From Rhizobium sp. RCAM05350 (GTDB lineage Bacteria > Pseudomonadota > Alphaproteobacteria > Rhizobiales > Rhizobiaceae): a stretch of 64,000 bases of DNA. This document shows positions 20,387-30,579 of this stretch, piece by piece; position 1 is the stretch's first letter, and each line of letters starts with the position of its first letter. The stretch lies in NCBI GenBank assembly GCA_024426085.1, contig CP087974.1:4382001-4446000 (forward strand). The letters run 5' to 3'. A program made the position numbers and the translations under genes. The notes beneath the pieces were generated by a model. The model was not told where the DNA came from. It made no database searches and was given only the letters and a program-made list of their open reading frames with translations.

Positions 20387-21201
20387 TTATTTGCCGGCGC
20401 CGGCGATCTGGTCGCCGTCACGCGTGAGGTAATAGGCGGCCAGGATCGGCAGGAAGGTGACCAGCATCACCACCATGGCGACGACGTTGGTGACCGGCCG
20501 CTGGCGCGGGCGGATGAGTTCTTCGAGCATCCAGATCGGCAGCGTCGATTGCTGGCCGCCGGTGAAGGTGGTGACGATGACCTCGTCGAAGGACAGCGCG
20601 AAGGCGAGCATGCCGCCGGCCAGAAGCGCCGTGCCGATATTCGGCAGGATAATATGGCGGAACGTCTGGAAACCGTCGGCGCCGAGATCCATCGAGGCTT
20701 CGATCAGCGAACCGGACACACGGCGGAAGCGGGCGACGGCGTTGTTGTAGACGACGACGATGCAGAAGGTCGCGTGGCCGAGCACGATGGTCCAGAAAGA
20801 GAAGGGAATATCCGCCATCGAAAAGGCCGAGCGTAGCGCAATGCCGGTGATGATGCCGGGAACGCGATCGGCAGGATGACCAGCAGCGAGATGGTTTCGC
20901 GGCCAAAAAGCGCGTCTGGCTGACGGCGGCGGCGCAGAGCGTGCCGAGCACCAGTGCGACGGCGGTGGCGATGGTCGCCACCTTGACCGACAAAGCGAGT
21001 GCTGCCCAGACATCCGGCCGGTTCCAGGTAACGGCGAACCATTGCAGCGTTAGGGCCCGGCGGCGGGAACTGATAGCTCTTTTCCTCTGTGGTGAAGGCA
21101 TAGAGGAAGATCAAGAGGATCGGGATATGCAGGAAGGCGAGGCCTCCGATGGCAGCGATCTTCAGGCCGAGCGGGGCGGATGTAGAGTGGTCAGAGCGCA
21201 T
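20387..21201 (-). CDS. ABC transporter permease, putrescine/spermidine type (YdcV/PotC-like), frame broken
   Basis: Second inner-membrane permease of the polyamine-type importer. Starts MRSDHSTSAPLGLKIAAIGG, then LAFLHIPILLIFLYAFTTEE. The EAA loop reads GSLIEASMDLGADGFQTFRH, and the end GDQIAGAGK. Several hydrophobic segments. About 271 codons. Indels near 20860, 20910 and 21050. The ATG overlaps the stop of an inserted gene (TAATG) and is preceded by GGGAAAG as ribosome-binding site. In the inferred ancestral arrangement this ATG would overlap the stop of the first permease gene directly. Confidence 0.8.
21191..21201 (-). repeat. 11-bp direct repeat, downstream copy
   Basis: ATGCGCTCTGA on the minus strand. 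This copy contains the start of the second permease gene. The same 11 bases recur at 21799-21809, flanking a foreign-looking gene. Confidence 0.8.
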
Positions 21202-21809
21202 TAGCTTTCCCATCCAAATTTCACAGTTCCTCGGCTTGCCGCGTTCATCGAGTCTTCTTCGTAATCCGCAAGTACTGAAGCCAACTGATCAGCTGTCGGT
21301 CGCGGCAAGTTGAATCGCTTGCACATCAAATCAAATTTCCGTTTTAGTAGATCTTCGAGATTGTGGGTTTGATGGCGCACGTCGCGCAGTTTGTTCAACA
21401 GCAACCAGCCGCGCTGATCACTCTTGAAATAAGCGATCTCATCTCGGAAAAAGTGGTGAGCAAAATAATCCCTATTCGATTTAACAGCGGATATCTCTTC
21501 GATCTCCGAAGCTATTTCAGGAATGCTTTTTACGCTTTTGATGAGGTTGCCTAGTGACAGTGATTTCGCTCTGTTGAAATTCTGATCAAACGTATTTTCC
21601 CATTCAGCTCGGGACCTGATTGCTCCATTTTGGAAGCCTTTCCCAACTGCCTCAAAAACCGCGAAGTTTATCAGCGAGTGCTCAACGAGAGCGAAAGAGA
21701 AAAAGAGTAGGCCAAAATGGGCATATAACTCTTTTTCAATGACCACGTTTTCAGAGGCCAACTCCGGAAATTCGTCAAGCAAATCAGCAAACATGGGATC
21801 AGAGCGCAT
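21201..21809 (-). CDS. Uncharacterised 202-aa protein with HEPN-like R-x4-H motif, inserted between permease genes
   Basis: Not a family I can name. It is a mostly helical-looking protein: YAHFGLLFFSFALVEHSLIN, RAKSLSLGNLIKSVKSIPEI, then VKSNRDYFAHHFFRDEIAYF, then LEDLLKRKFDLMCKRFNLP. The RDYFAH segment gives R-x4-H, the hallmark of HEPN domains, many of which are RNases in toxin or defence systems. Two blocks of the segment that I counted had about 38-42% G+C, against roughly 68% in a neighbouring line. It begins by overlapping the permease stop and ends TAATG on the next permease start, so it is translationally coupled on both sides. The frame is intact. Function unknown; the HEPN assignment is a motif-level inference. 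Confidence 0.7.
   Translation of the reverse strand: MRSDPMFADLLDEFPELASENVVIEKELYAHFGLLFFSFALVEHSLINFAVFEAVGKGFQNGAIRSRAEWENTFDQNFNRAKSLSLGNLIKSVKSIPEIASEIEEISAVKSNRDYFAHHFFRDEIAYFKSDQRGWLLLNKLRDVRHQTHNLEDLLKRKFDLMCKRFNLPRPTADQLASVLADYEEDSMNAASRGTVKFGWES
21202..21809 (-). mobile_element. Putative 608-bp inserted segment carrying one gene
   Basis: Removing this segment together with one copy of the 11-bp repeat restores a simple overlap between the two permease genes (stop TGA inside ATGCGCTCTGA). Low G+C, direct repeats at both ends and an unrelated gene product suggest acquisition. I see no terminal inverted repeats, transposase or integrase, so the mechanism is unknown. Confidence 0.5.
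21799..21809 (-). repeat. 11-bp direct repeat, upstream copy
   Basis: ATGCGCTCTGA on the minus strand. It holds the start codon of the inserted gene and the stop codon of the first permease gene. Identical to the copy at 21191-21201. Confidence 0.8.
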
Positions 21810-22752
21810 CGAAGGCTCCCATGCGTTTGGCCATCCAGAGATAGAGGCCCATGATGACGATCGGCACGACGGTGAAGGCGGCGGCGAGCGGGATGTTGCC
21901 GGCGGTGCCCTGCTGTGCATAGACGGCCTGGCCGATGAACAGGCGCGACGAACCGACGATCTGCGGGATGATGTAATCGCCAAGCGTCAATGAGAATGTG
22001 AAGATCGAGCCGGCTACGATGCCGGGCAGCGCCAGCGGAAACAGCACATGCCGGAAGGTCTGCTGCGGTGTGCCGCCGAGATCGGATGAGGCCTCGATCA
22101 GATTGCCGGGCACGCGCTCGAGTGCTGCCTGGATCGGCAGGATCATGAAGGGCATCCAGACATAGACGAAGACGAGGAAGGTGCCGGTATAGCTGACGGA
22201 CAGCGAGTTGCCGCCGATGATCGGGAGCGCCAGCCAGCCGTCGAGCAGCCAGAGCAGGTTGAGCTTGGTGAAGGCCCAGGTGAGGATGCCTTCCTTGGCA
22301 AGGATCAGCTTCCAGGCGTAGATCTTGACGAGATAACTCGACCAGAGCGGCAGCATGATGCCGAGATAGAAGACGGCCTTCCATTTTCCCTTCGCATAAC
22401 GCGCCGCGTAATAGGCGATCGGGAAGGCGATCAGCGCCGAGAACAGCGTAACCGTCGCGGCCATTGTCACGGTGCGGACGATGATGTCGAAGTTGGCATC
22501 CGACGCCAGCTGCCGGTAGGTCGCAAGCGTGAACTCGTAGTTGATCAGGCCGGAGAAATCGTCGATCGAGAAGAAGCTCTGAAGAAGCAGCGCAAACAGC
22601 GAACCGAGATAGATAATGCCGAGCCAGAGCACGGGCGGGCCGAGCAGTACGGCGAGCAAGACATGCGGATGCTTCCACAGGAAGTCCGACAGCCGTCCCG
22701 TCAGGCCGGGCTTGTTCGGCAGGATTGTTGCCTCAGTGGCCAACGCGCTCAT
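21799..22752 (-). CDS. ABC transporter permease, putrescine/spermidine type (YdcU/PotB-like)
   Basis: First permease of the polyamine-type importer, 317 residues with an intact frame. About six membrane helices (GPPVLWLGIIYLGSLFALLL, TMAATVTLFSALIAFPIAYY, FYLGIMLPLWSSYLVKIYAW and others) and the EAA motif GNLIEASSDLGGTPQQTFRH, which contacts the ATPase. It overlaps the upstream ATPase gene by 4 bp (ATGA). The downstream neighbour is the inserted HEPN-like gene, not its permease partner. Confidence 0.88.
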   Translation of the reverse strand: MSALATEATILPNKPGLTGRLSDFLWKHPHVLLAVLLGPPVLWLGIIYLGSLFALLLQSFFSIDDFSGLINYEFTLATYRQLASDANFDIIVRTVTMAATVTLFSALIAFPIAYYAARYAKGKWKAVFYLGIMLPLWSSYLVKIYAWKLILAKEGILTWAFTKLNLLWLLDGWLALPIIGGNSLSVSYTGTFLVFVYVWMPFMILPIQAALERVPGNLIEASSDLGGTPQQTFRHVLFPLALPGIVAGSIFTFSLTLGDYIIPQIVGSSRLFIGQAVYAQQGTAGNIPLAAAFTVVPIVIMGLYLWMAKRMGAFDAL

Positions 22753-23749
22753 GCAATCTCCATCAGATGAAGGTCGTTGCGTGCAAAGGCGAGTTGCACA
22801 TGGGCGCCGATATCTGGAACGGGCATGGCGGCGGGGCTGGCGACAATGATCTTCTCTCCGTCGCAATCGACGCTGACGCGGTTGGTCGCCCCTAGGAAGC
22901 TGCGAGCCGTGACTGTGCCGGGCAGGCTCAGCTGCTCGGCCCAGGAGGTGCCAATGGCGATTGCTTCCGGGCGCAGGCTTGCAGCGGCGGCGGGAACCCC
23001 GAGCTTGGCGCAGGTGGCGCTCGACAGCACATTCGACGAGCCGACGAAATCGGCGACGAAGCGGGTCTGAGGCCGTTTGTAGATGTCTTCCGGCGTACCG
23101 AGCTGCTGGATTTTGCCGTCGTTGAAGACAGCGATGCGGTCGGCCATCGACAGGGCCTCGCCCTGGTCATGGGTGACGAAGACGAAGGTGATGCCGAGCG
23201 ATTTCTGCAGGCTTTTCAGCTCTTCCTGCATCTGCTCGCGCAGCTTGAGATCAAGCGCACCGAGTGGTTCGTCGAGCAAAAGAACCTTGGGCTTGTTGAC
23301 CAGCGCCCGGGCGAGCGCCACGCGCTGGCGTTGGCCGCCGGACAGCTGGCCCGGACGGCGCTGGCCGTAGCCTGGCAGCTTGACCATGGCGAGCGCGTCC
23401 TCGGCCGCTTTGCGCCGCTCCTCCTTGCCTACGCCCTTGACCATCAGGCCATAGGCGACATTGTCGAGGATGGAGAGGTGCGGGAAGAGGGCGTAGTCCT
23501 GAAACACTGTATTGACGCTGCGGCGATAGGGCGGCACGCCTTCCGCCGTCTCGCCGAAAATCTCGATATGGCCGCCGGTCGGCTGCTCGGAAACCGGCCA
23601 TCAGGCGCAGGCAGGTGGTTTTGCCGGAACCGGAGGGGCCAAGCATCGTGAAGAATTCGCCGGCTGCGATTTCAAGATCGACCGCATCGACGGCTTTGAC
23701 GGCGCCGAAGTGGCGGGAGACGTTTTCAGAACAGGACGGCGGCGGTCAT
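22749..23749 (-). CDS. ABC transporter ATP-binding protein (PotA/YdcT-like), frame broken
   Basis: ATPase of the polyamine-type importer. Walker A GPSGSGKTT, Q-loop VFQDYALFPH, signature LSGGQRQRVALARALV, Walker B VLLLDEP, H-loop VFVTHD, then a C-terminal TOBE-like domain ending FARNDLHLMEIA. About 333 codons. Indels near 23590 and 23720. The ATG is followed by TAAVLF and then, in the next frame, VSRHFGAVKAVDAVDLEI. A palindromic repeat lies between this gene and the binding-protein gene upstream. Confidence 0.86.
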
Positions 23750-23800
23750 GGGGTACTCCGGGATATTTTCGTTTGTTTTCATCCGGACATGCCGGATCAA

Positions 23801-23917
23801 TACCCTCCCCTTGAGGGGGAGGGTCGGCCCGAAGGGCCGGGGTGGGGTGATTTCCTGTTGATACGGTGGGTCACCCCCACCCGCGCATTGCGCGACCTCC
23901 CCCCTCAAGGGGAGGTA
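23801..23917. repeat. RIME-like palindromic element
   Basis: Inverted arms TACCCTCCCCTTGAGGGGGA and CCCCCTCAAGGGGAGGTA surround an inner palindrome GGCCCGAAGGGCC. It lies between the binding-protein gene and the ATPase gene of one operon, where it would form a stable mRNA hairpin and could lower downstream expression. Confidence 0.75.
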
Positions 23918-23920
23918 AAA

Positions 23921-25082
23921 TTACCGCCCGCCGATGACGCCGATATAGTCTGAGACCCAGCGGTGATAGGGCACGCATTCGCCCTGGCTTTCGCATTTGG
24001 AAACCGGCGTCTTCCAGAACTTGATCTTGTCGAAGTCGTTGTAGCCGTTGGCAGCGCAACCTTCGTCGGTCAGGAGTTCATTGCCCTTGCAGGCGGCAGG
24101 TACCGAGGGAACCGTGCCGAACCAGGCCGAGACATCGCCCTGAACCTTGGGCGACAGCGTATGTTCCATCCACATATAGGCGCAATTCGGGTGCGTACTT
24201 TCGGCATGCAGCATGGTTGTGTCGGCCCAGCCCGTCGCACCTTCTTCCGGGAAGACCGAGGCGATCGGTAACTTTTCGGCTTTCAGCAAGTTGACTTGGA
24301 AAGGCCACGAGCCTGGAGGCAACGACGCCTTCGTTCTTGAAGTCGTCGATCTGGATCATCGCATCGTGCCAGTAGCGGCCGGCCAGCGTCCGCTGGACGC
24401 GCAGAACATCGAGGGCGGCCTTATACTGGTCTTCGTTCAGTTCGTAGGGGTCTTTGATGCCGAGTTCCTTTTTGTGGAACATCAGGTAGTTGGCGGCGTC
24501 GGCCACGTGGATCGGGCCGTCATAGGCCTGGATGCGGCCCTTGTTGGACTTGCCGTCCGGCAGGGTCATCTCTTCGAAGACGACCTTCCAGCTCTTCGGC
24601 GCTTCGCCCTTGAAGGCTTCGGTGTTGTACATCAGGACGTTCGGCCCCCAAACGTAGGGTGTGCCGTAATGGGTACCGTTCACCGTATTCCAAGGCGCGT
24701 TCTGCAGGCGTTCGTCGATGGTCGACCAGCTCGGGATCAGGGCGGTATTGATCGGCTGGACGCGCTTGCCGGCAACCAGGCGCAGCGACGCATCGCCGGA
24801 TGCAGTCACGAGGTCGAAGCCGCCTTCGTTCATCAGGGCGACCATTTCGTCGGAGGTCGCAGCCGTCTTGACGCTGACCTTGCAGCCGGTTTCCTTTTCG
24901 AAGCCGGTGACCCAGTCATAGGCCTTGTCGGTCTCGCCGCGTTCGATATAGCCGGCCCAGGCGACAATTGACAGTTCGCCTTCACCCTTGCCGAGTTCCT
25001 TCAGCGGTTCCTGAGCAAAAGCATGGGTGGCAAAAGCGAGCGAAAGGGTGAGCGCGGTGCAGGATTTCAAAATCTGCTTCAT
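23921..25082 (-). CDS. Periplasmic polyamine-type binding protein (YdcS/PotD-like), one frameshift
   Basis: Solute-binding protein that feeds the adjacent permeases. Signal peptide MKQILKSCTALTLSLAFATH AFAQ, then ELSIVAWAGYIERGETD, typical of the PotD/YdcS family, AATSDEMVALMNEGGFDLVT, and the C-terminal end WVSDYIGVIGGR. Several cysteines (CAYMW, PAACKGN, DEGCAANG, SKCESQGEC) could form disulfides. About 387 codons with one indel near 24310. Putrescine is suggested by patD in the operon, but the ligand is unproven. Confidence 0.86.
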
Positions 25083-25214
25083 CTTCAGTCTCCCGGTTTG
25101 GTGTCCGTGTTTTCACGGTCTTTGTTCCCAGAATGAAGGGTGCCTCTATTTCGCCGCTTTCTGCAAATTCATTAATCAGAATGGAGTTATCGGTTTTTCC
25201 GATATCAGGCGAAT

Positions 25215-26125
25215 TTACTGGGACCGGCCGCTGCGCAAGGCCTCTGCAACTCCAATGAAGTCCTTTGCCGATTGCGGCAACCCGGAACCTTTGCGCCAGA
25301 CCATACCGACCTGAACCACGGGCAGGGCGCCGGAAACGTCCCGACTTTCGATCCGGTCGCCTTCCAGCGACCAGGGGCGATAGACGAGATCGGGCAAAAG
25401 GCGATGCCGGCGCCGGTGGCGACGAGGCTGCGCACCGCCTCGACCGAGCGGGTACGGAAGGCGACATGCGGGCGGGCGCCGAGCGCGGTCAGAAGCTTGC
25501 CCGTATTCTCTTCGATTTCGTCGACCGTCAGCATGATCAACGGCTCTTTGGCGATATCGGCGACGGAGATGATATCGGCGGAGACCAGCGGATGACCGAG
25601 TGGTAGCCAGAGGCGATAGGGCGAGGTCTCGATGATTTCGGCCTGCAGCGCCATGCGGTCGCGCAGGTTGGAGATGACCATGACGGCGACATCGAGCTCA
25701 CCGCCGACCAGCAGATGTTCGAGATAGGAGCCGTTGTCTTCGATGGCGCTGACCTCGACTTCCGGGCAGGCGCGGCGATAGCGGGCGAGCAGGTCGGAGA
25801 GCACATAACCGGCGACGAGAGACGTGACCCCGAGATTGAGCTTGCCGCCGGTGCGCTCCTCCCTCTCCTGCGAAAACGACCGGCGGGCATCGGAAACGCC
25901 GGCGAGAATCTTGGTCGCATGGCGCAGGAACTGATGGCCGTTATGGGTAATGTGCAGCCCGCGCGGATGGCGCTCGAACAGTTCGACGCCAAGATCGGTC
26001 TCCAGTTCCTTGACGGCTTCGGTGATCGAGGATTGCGAGATCGACAGGTTCTGCGCCGCTCGGGTGATGGAGCCCTGTTCGGCGACGGCGACGAAATACT
26101 GGAGCTGACGGAGCGTGAAGGCCAT
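25215..26125 (-). CDS. LysR-family transcriptional regulator, one frameshift
   Basis: LysR regulator upstream of and in the same direction as the polyamine-type operon, its likely target. DNA-binding domain FTLRQLQYFVAVAEQGSITR then AAQNLSISQSSITEAVKELE. Ligand domain GKLNLGVTSLVAGYVLSDLL, ELDVAVMVISNLRD, SLVATGAGIAFCP, then in the next frame DLVYRPWSLEGDRIESRDV and the end EALRSGRSQ. About 303 codons, the normal size. One indel near 25395. Confidence 0.87.
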
Positions 26126-26238
26126 CGCCTAGCTAACACGGTTGCGGGGGAGATGGCAAGATGTCGGAAAGCGTCCTTTCAGCACGCAGCTACTGTCAGC
26201 GTCAGAAGCGTTCCGGCATGCCGGTTTTCGGATAGTAC

Positions 26239-27208
26239 GTGGAGATGGATTTGATAGGCTTGCCATACTGGATGCAGGAAAAGCTCATGGATCTGATACC
26301 TTTAAAACCAATGCCCACCGAACCCGGCATCCTTGCCTTCCACAAACGCTGCGAGGCACTTTATCCGGCCGATGCCGTCGATGCGTCGATCGGCCAGCAG
26401 CGCGCCTGGTACGATGTGCTTTGCGCCGAGTTCGATGCGCCGTCTCCGTTGGGCTTGACGCGGCGGGATGAAATGGTTGGCGGCCGCATTCCCGTGCGCC
26501 GGTATCGGCCAGCCGAAGTCTCAACGCAAACGCGCATTTTCTACATCCATGGCGGTGGCTTCGTTGTCGGTTCGCTGGAAAGCCATGATGTCATCTGCGC
26601 CGAGATCGCCCATGCGGCGAGGGTGGAACTCGTGTCTGTCGACTACCGGCTGGCACCGGAGCATGTCTGGCCGGCGGCGTTCGATGACTGTTTCGAGGTC
26701 CTGCAATGGCTGCTTGCCGACGGCCGGCCGCTGGTTGTCGTCGGCGACAGTGCCGGCGGCAATCTGGCGGCGGGCGTGGTGTTGAAGGCGCGGGCCGAGG
26801 CGATCGGGGGTATTGTCGGGCAGGTGCTGATCTATCCCGGGCTGGGCGGCGATCTGGTGTCGGGCTCCTACGCCGAAATGGCCGAGGCACCGGGATTGTC
26901 GACGGCCGATGTCGCCTATTACCGGGATGTCTTGAAAGCGCCGGCGGAAAATGCCTTTGCTCATCCCTTGAAAGCGGCAGACCTTTCCGGCCTGCCGCCG
27001 GCATATATCACATCGGCGCATTTCGACCCCTTGCGCGACGATGCGGCGCAATATGCCCAGCGACTGATCGCTGCGGGCGTCAACGTCACTTACCGAGACG
27101 AGCCGCAGATGATCCACGCGTGGATGCGCGCCCGTCACATGAGCGAAGGCGCGGGAGGGGTTTGCGCATTTGTGCCGCGGTGTCGGCGATCTCGTTGGAA
27201 CGCTCTGA
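26239..27208 (+). CDS. Alpha/beta hydrolase (hormone-sensitive-lipase-like esterase), one frameshift
   Basis: Esterase of the HSL family. Oxyanion motif YIHGGGF, nucleophile motif VGDSAGGNLAAG (Ser in G-D-S-A-G), acid near SAHFDPLRDDA and catalytic His in QMIHAWMRARH. One indel near 27150 gives the end EGFAHLCRGVGDLVGTL. About 322 codons, as usual. The start is GTG; an ATG two codons later (26245) is equally likely. The natural substrate is unknown. It ends one base before the convergent msrA stop. Confidence 0.83.
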
Positions 27209-27954
27209 TCAGCCCTTGGCTTTGAGGACCAGAACCGGCTCGGGGCTGAACTTTGCCGGGAAGAGCGCCTTGAGGTTTTCGATTTTCGGCATGTCATTGT
27301 AGACGATGTAAGGATAGGTCGGGTTGAGCGTCAGGAAATCCTGGTGATATTCCTCGGCCGGATAGAAGGCGCTCATGTCGGACACTTTGGTGACGACAGG
27401 CTCGCCATAGACCTTCGCCTTGTCGAGCTGGGCGATATAGCTCTCAGCGATCTTCTTCTGCTCGCTGTTGGTCGTGAAGATTTCCGAGCGATATTGTGCG
27501 CCGTGGTCAGGCCCTTGATAGTTCAGCTGCGTTGGGTTGTGTGCGACCGAGAAATAGATCTGCAGCAGCTGGCCATAGGTGACCATTTTCGGATTGTAGG
27601 TTATTTCTGACGGCTTCGGCGTGGCTAGTGTTGCCGCCACTGACGGCCTCGTAAGCGGCCGTATCCTTGCTGCCACCGGAATAGCCGGAGACTGCATTCT
27701 TGACGCCCTTCACATGCTGGAAGACACCTTGTACGCCCCAGAAGCAGCCACCGGCAAACACGGCCTTCTCTGTCGTCGCACTGGCTGTCTCATCGATGGC
27801 CGGAGGAGGAATGACCACCGCCTCCTCGGCTGCGTTGCTGAATGTCGAGGACATTGCAAACACCGCAGCAGCAATTGTCGTCACACCGGCAAGTCCCAAA
27901 ATGAGCGGGCGTTTGGTCGCGTGCAGAAATCCTGTCTTTTCCGGGCTGCGGCAT
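27209..27954 (-). CDS. msrA: Peptide methionine sulfoxide reductase MsrA, exported; frame broken
   Basis: Repairs methionine-S-sulfoxide in proteins. Catalytic motif AVFAGGCFWGVQGVFQ (Cys in GCFWG), then VSGYSGG and YRSEIFTTN. A hydrophobic N-terminal segment (ILGLAGVTTIAAAVFAMS) suggests export or anchoring in the periplasm. Start MPQPGKD with ribosome-binding site AGGAGG. About 248 codons, longer than cytosolic MsrA because of the leader. Indels near 27635 and 27930. Confidence 0.88.
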
Positions 27955-28154
27955 GGTATTCCTCCTTCGATGATCTTGCGGCACAGGCAGGGCAAGCCGC
28001 TGCCGATTGCAGCGATATGCGGCCTTGCTTTATGAGCAAACAGTGGCCAACAGAGGCAGGCTGGTCAAATCCGCAAATGCGTGCGTAACGCCAAAGTGAC
28101 AGACCAGAGATGAGGATACACATCCGTGTGATCCGGCAGGGCAGGGAGAGAGAC

Positions 28155-28560
28155 ATGAACGGCATCACCGATCTCGAGACGCTGTTGCTATGAGATGCAA
28201 CCGGATCTGCGTCCGGGCGAGTATGTCTATTGCAGCCTCCCTGAAGATGCGACCGGATGGCTTTCGCTGGAGCCGCTCGGCTTCTTTCGGGAGGACGAGG
28301 GCCTGACCCTGATTATCGAAAAGACAGCCGCCGACAAGGCCGGGCTAACCTATGGTCCGGTGATGTGCTGTATCACGCTGACGGTTCATTCCGCACTTGA
28401 GGCCGTCGGGCTGACGGCGGCGGTGGCTGTGGCGCTGACGCGGCATGGTATCAGCGCCAATGTGGTCGCGGCCTATCACCACGACCACATTTTCGTGCCT
28501 GCGAACGATGCGGAACGGGCACTTGCAGCCCTGGCAGAGGCCACGCCTGTCCTCACATGA
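28155..28560 (+). CDS. ACT-domain protein (COG3602-like), one frameshift
   Basis: Small protein with a predicted ligand-binding ACT fold. Landmarks: MNGITDLETLL, then EMQPDLRPGEYVYCSLP, FFREDEGLTLIIEKTAAD, CCITLTVHSALEAVGLTAAV and ISANVVAAYHHDHIFVP. About 135 codons, the family norm. One indel near 28190. It probably senses or binds an amino acid. Its 3' end overlaps the convergent hydrolase gene by 8 bp. Confidence 0.78.
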
Positions 28561-30562
28561 AATCGCTGGGGCACGCGCTTTTCAAAAGTCTTTTCGAAGA
28601 TTTGTGTTTCTCCTTCGAAAGCGACCACCGAGGCCGAGGTCAGCCATTCGGTCGCCGTACAGGCGATCCATGAAACTGAAACGGTTTTCACCGACCAGTT
28701 GTCGCGTTTGGCGATGCAGGTCCAGGTCGATACCCCTGTCATCGACAAGGGATCGTCCGTCGCGATTGTCCAGGTTTCGTCGTGGATATCCTGGGTGGCA
28801 AGGCCGGTATCGGGATGTTCGGTCAGGCCGCCATGCTCGTAGATGTGGTAGTGCGTCTGGCCTGTCGTCATATCGCGCTCGACGCGGCGGCTGGTGCTGC
28901 CGGCCGTGCGTCTGATATATTTCGGCAGCGGATCGGGGTTGGCGGGCTCCGGCATGGTGATGACCTGATGTTCGCCGAGCTTGGGCAAAGCCAGCCCCAG
29001 CGAGGCGAGATCGAGCGTCAGGCCGGGATCGAACGGGGCGGGCAGGATCATTGGCCAATAGGCGGTCGAGAGTGATAGCCGGATGCGGTGGCCTGCGCCA
29101 AACCGGTAGCCGCAGGCATCGAGCATCAGCTGTACCCTTGTCTTCTTGCCCTTTTCCATCGGCTTCGGTTCGGCATTGCCGTCGTGGTGAGCGAGGTTCA
29201 GCACGCCGAAAGTGACGCGGTGGCGCTGCCGTCAGGGTGGATATCGACAACACGGGCAACGAGATTGGCCCAATCGGCGTCGCAAGCAAGCTCGACGGTC
29301 AGCACTGGTTGGCCAAGATAGTCCACTGCCTGCGTCAGCGGCGCCGTTTCGAACGTGAGCGAACCGACATCGTCGATGCGCTGGTCGCCGGCCATTTCGG
29401 CATCGGGCTTCAGGGTGAACCATTCGCCGGAGGCCGTGCCGGTGTCGAGCGGCGATTTCAGATAGGCATTGTGGTCATGGGCGCCGGCAATCGGCATACC
29501 CTCGTTGAGGCTGCCGAACTGATCGACATAGAAGGTCTGCATTTCCGGCGGCTGCCATTCGTCCTTTGCCACCCAGAAACCGGGTTCGACATTGCGGCGC
29601 AGTGCCGGCTTCGGGCCATCGAGGATGAAGGCGCGCATCTGCGGTAGTGCCTCGACGCCGGTCTGTTCGTCCCGCAGCCAGCGGTTCCACCAGGCAATCG
29701 CCTCGCCGTGGAAGTCGGCGCGCGGTTTTGGCCATGCAAAATGCGGATATTTGTGAACCCAGGGGCCGATCAGGGCCTTCACCTTGTCGCCCAGGCCTTC
29801 GGCTGCCTTCATCGGCGTGTTGCGGTATCCGTCGGCCCAGCCGGCAATGACCATGGCCGGTACGGGAAAGCCGTCGAAATCCTCGCAGATCGATCCATGC
29901 TCCCAGAAGGCGTCACGACGCTGATGTTCGAGCCATTCCTCCATGAAATAGGGCTCGTTCTCCAGCCGCTCCAGCCACATTGCCTTCCATCTGTCGCCGA
30001 CCAGCGCCGGATCGGGGAGAACGCGACTGGTAGGCCAGCATGGTCGCAGCCCAGGAGAGCTGGGCGGAAAGATGCGTGCCGTTCTTGTAGTGGATGTCGT
30101 CATTGTAGCGATCGACGGTGGAAGCGATGGAGATCACCGCTTTCAGCGCCGGTGGCTTCAGCGCTGCGACCTGCAGGCAGTTGAAGCCGCCCCAGGAAAT
30201 GCCCATCATGCCGACATTGCCGTTCGACCAGGGCTGGGCGGCGATCCAGGCGATCAGTTCGCAGCCGTCTGCAAGTTCGCGCGGCGTATATTCGCCGTCG
30301 ATGACGCCATCGCTTTCGCCGGAGCCGCGGATATCGACGCGCACGCCGGCAATGCCGGCGGCAGCAAAGATCGGATAGGTGGATTCGTCACGGGCATTGG
30401 TGCCGCCCCGCTTTCGGTAGGGCAGATACTGAGAACTGCCGGAACGGGGCTGGCATCAGCGCCATCCGGCATCCAGATGCGGGCGGAAAGCCGCGTGCCG
30501 TCTGCGAGAATGATCCACTCGTTCTCGATCAGGGTAAAGCTGCGTTTCGACATGCTATCCAT
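28553..30562 (-). CDS. CocE/NonD family hydrolase (X-Pro dipeptidyl-peptidase-like), frame broken
   Basis: Serine hydrolase with an alpha/beta core and a C-terminal jelly-roll domain. Nucleophile motif MMGISWGGFNCLQ, acid region AGWADGYRN, His in IGPWVHKYPH. N-terminal DGTRLSARIWMPDGADASPV, middle GVRVDIRGSGESDG, C-terminal GAGHRIRLSLSTAYWPM. About 669 codons. Indels near 28570, 29215, 30030 and 30425. The start is one of several closely spaced in-frame ATGs. It follows a peptide-type binding-protein gene by 17 bp, so the hydrolase may process the imported compound (an ester, amide or peptide). Confidence 0.82.
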
Positions 30563-30579
30563 CTTCGTCATTCCGCTTT

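Noticed and set aside
21202..21809. Insertion sequence
   Set aside because: No transposase and no terminal inverted repeats. Only an inserted gene with short direct repeats can be supported.
23801..23917. CRISPR or phage attachment site
   Set aside because: A single palindromic element with the RIME-like arm sequence. No spacer-repeat series and no integrase nearby.
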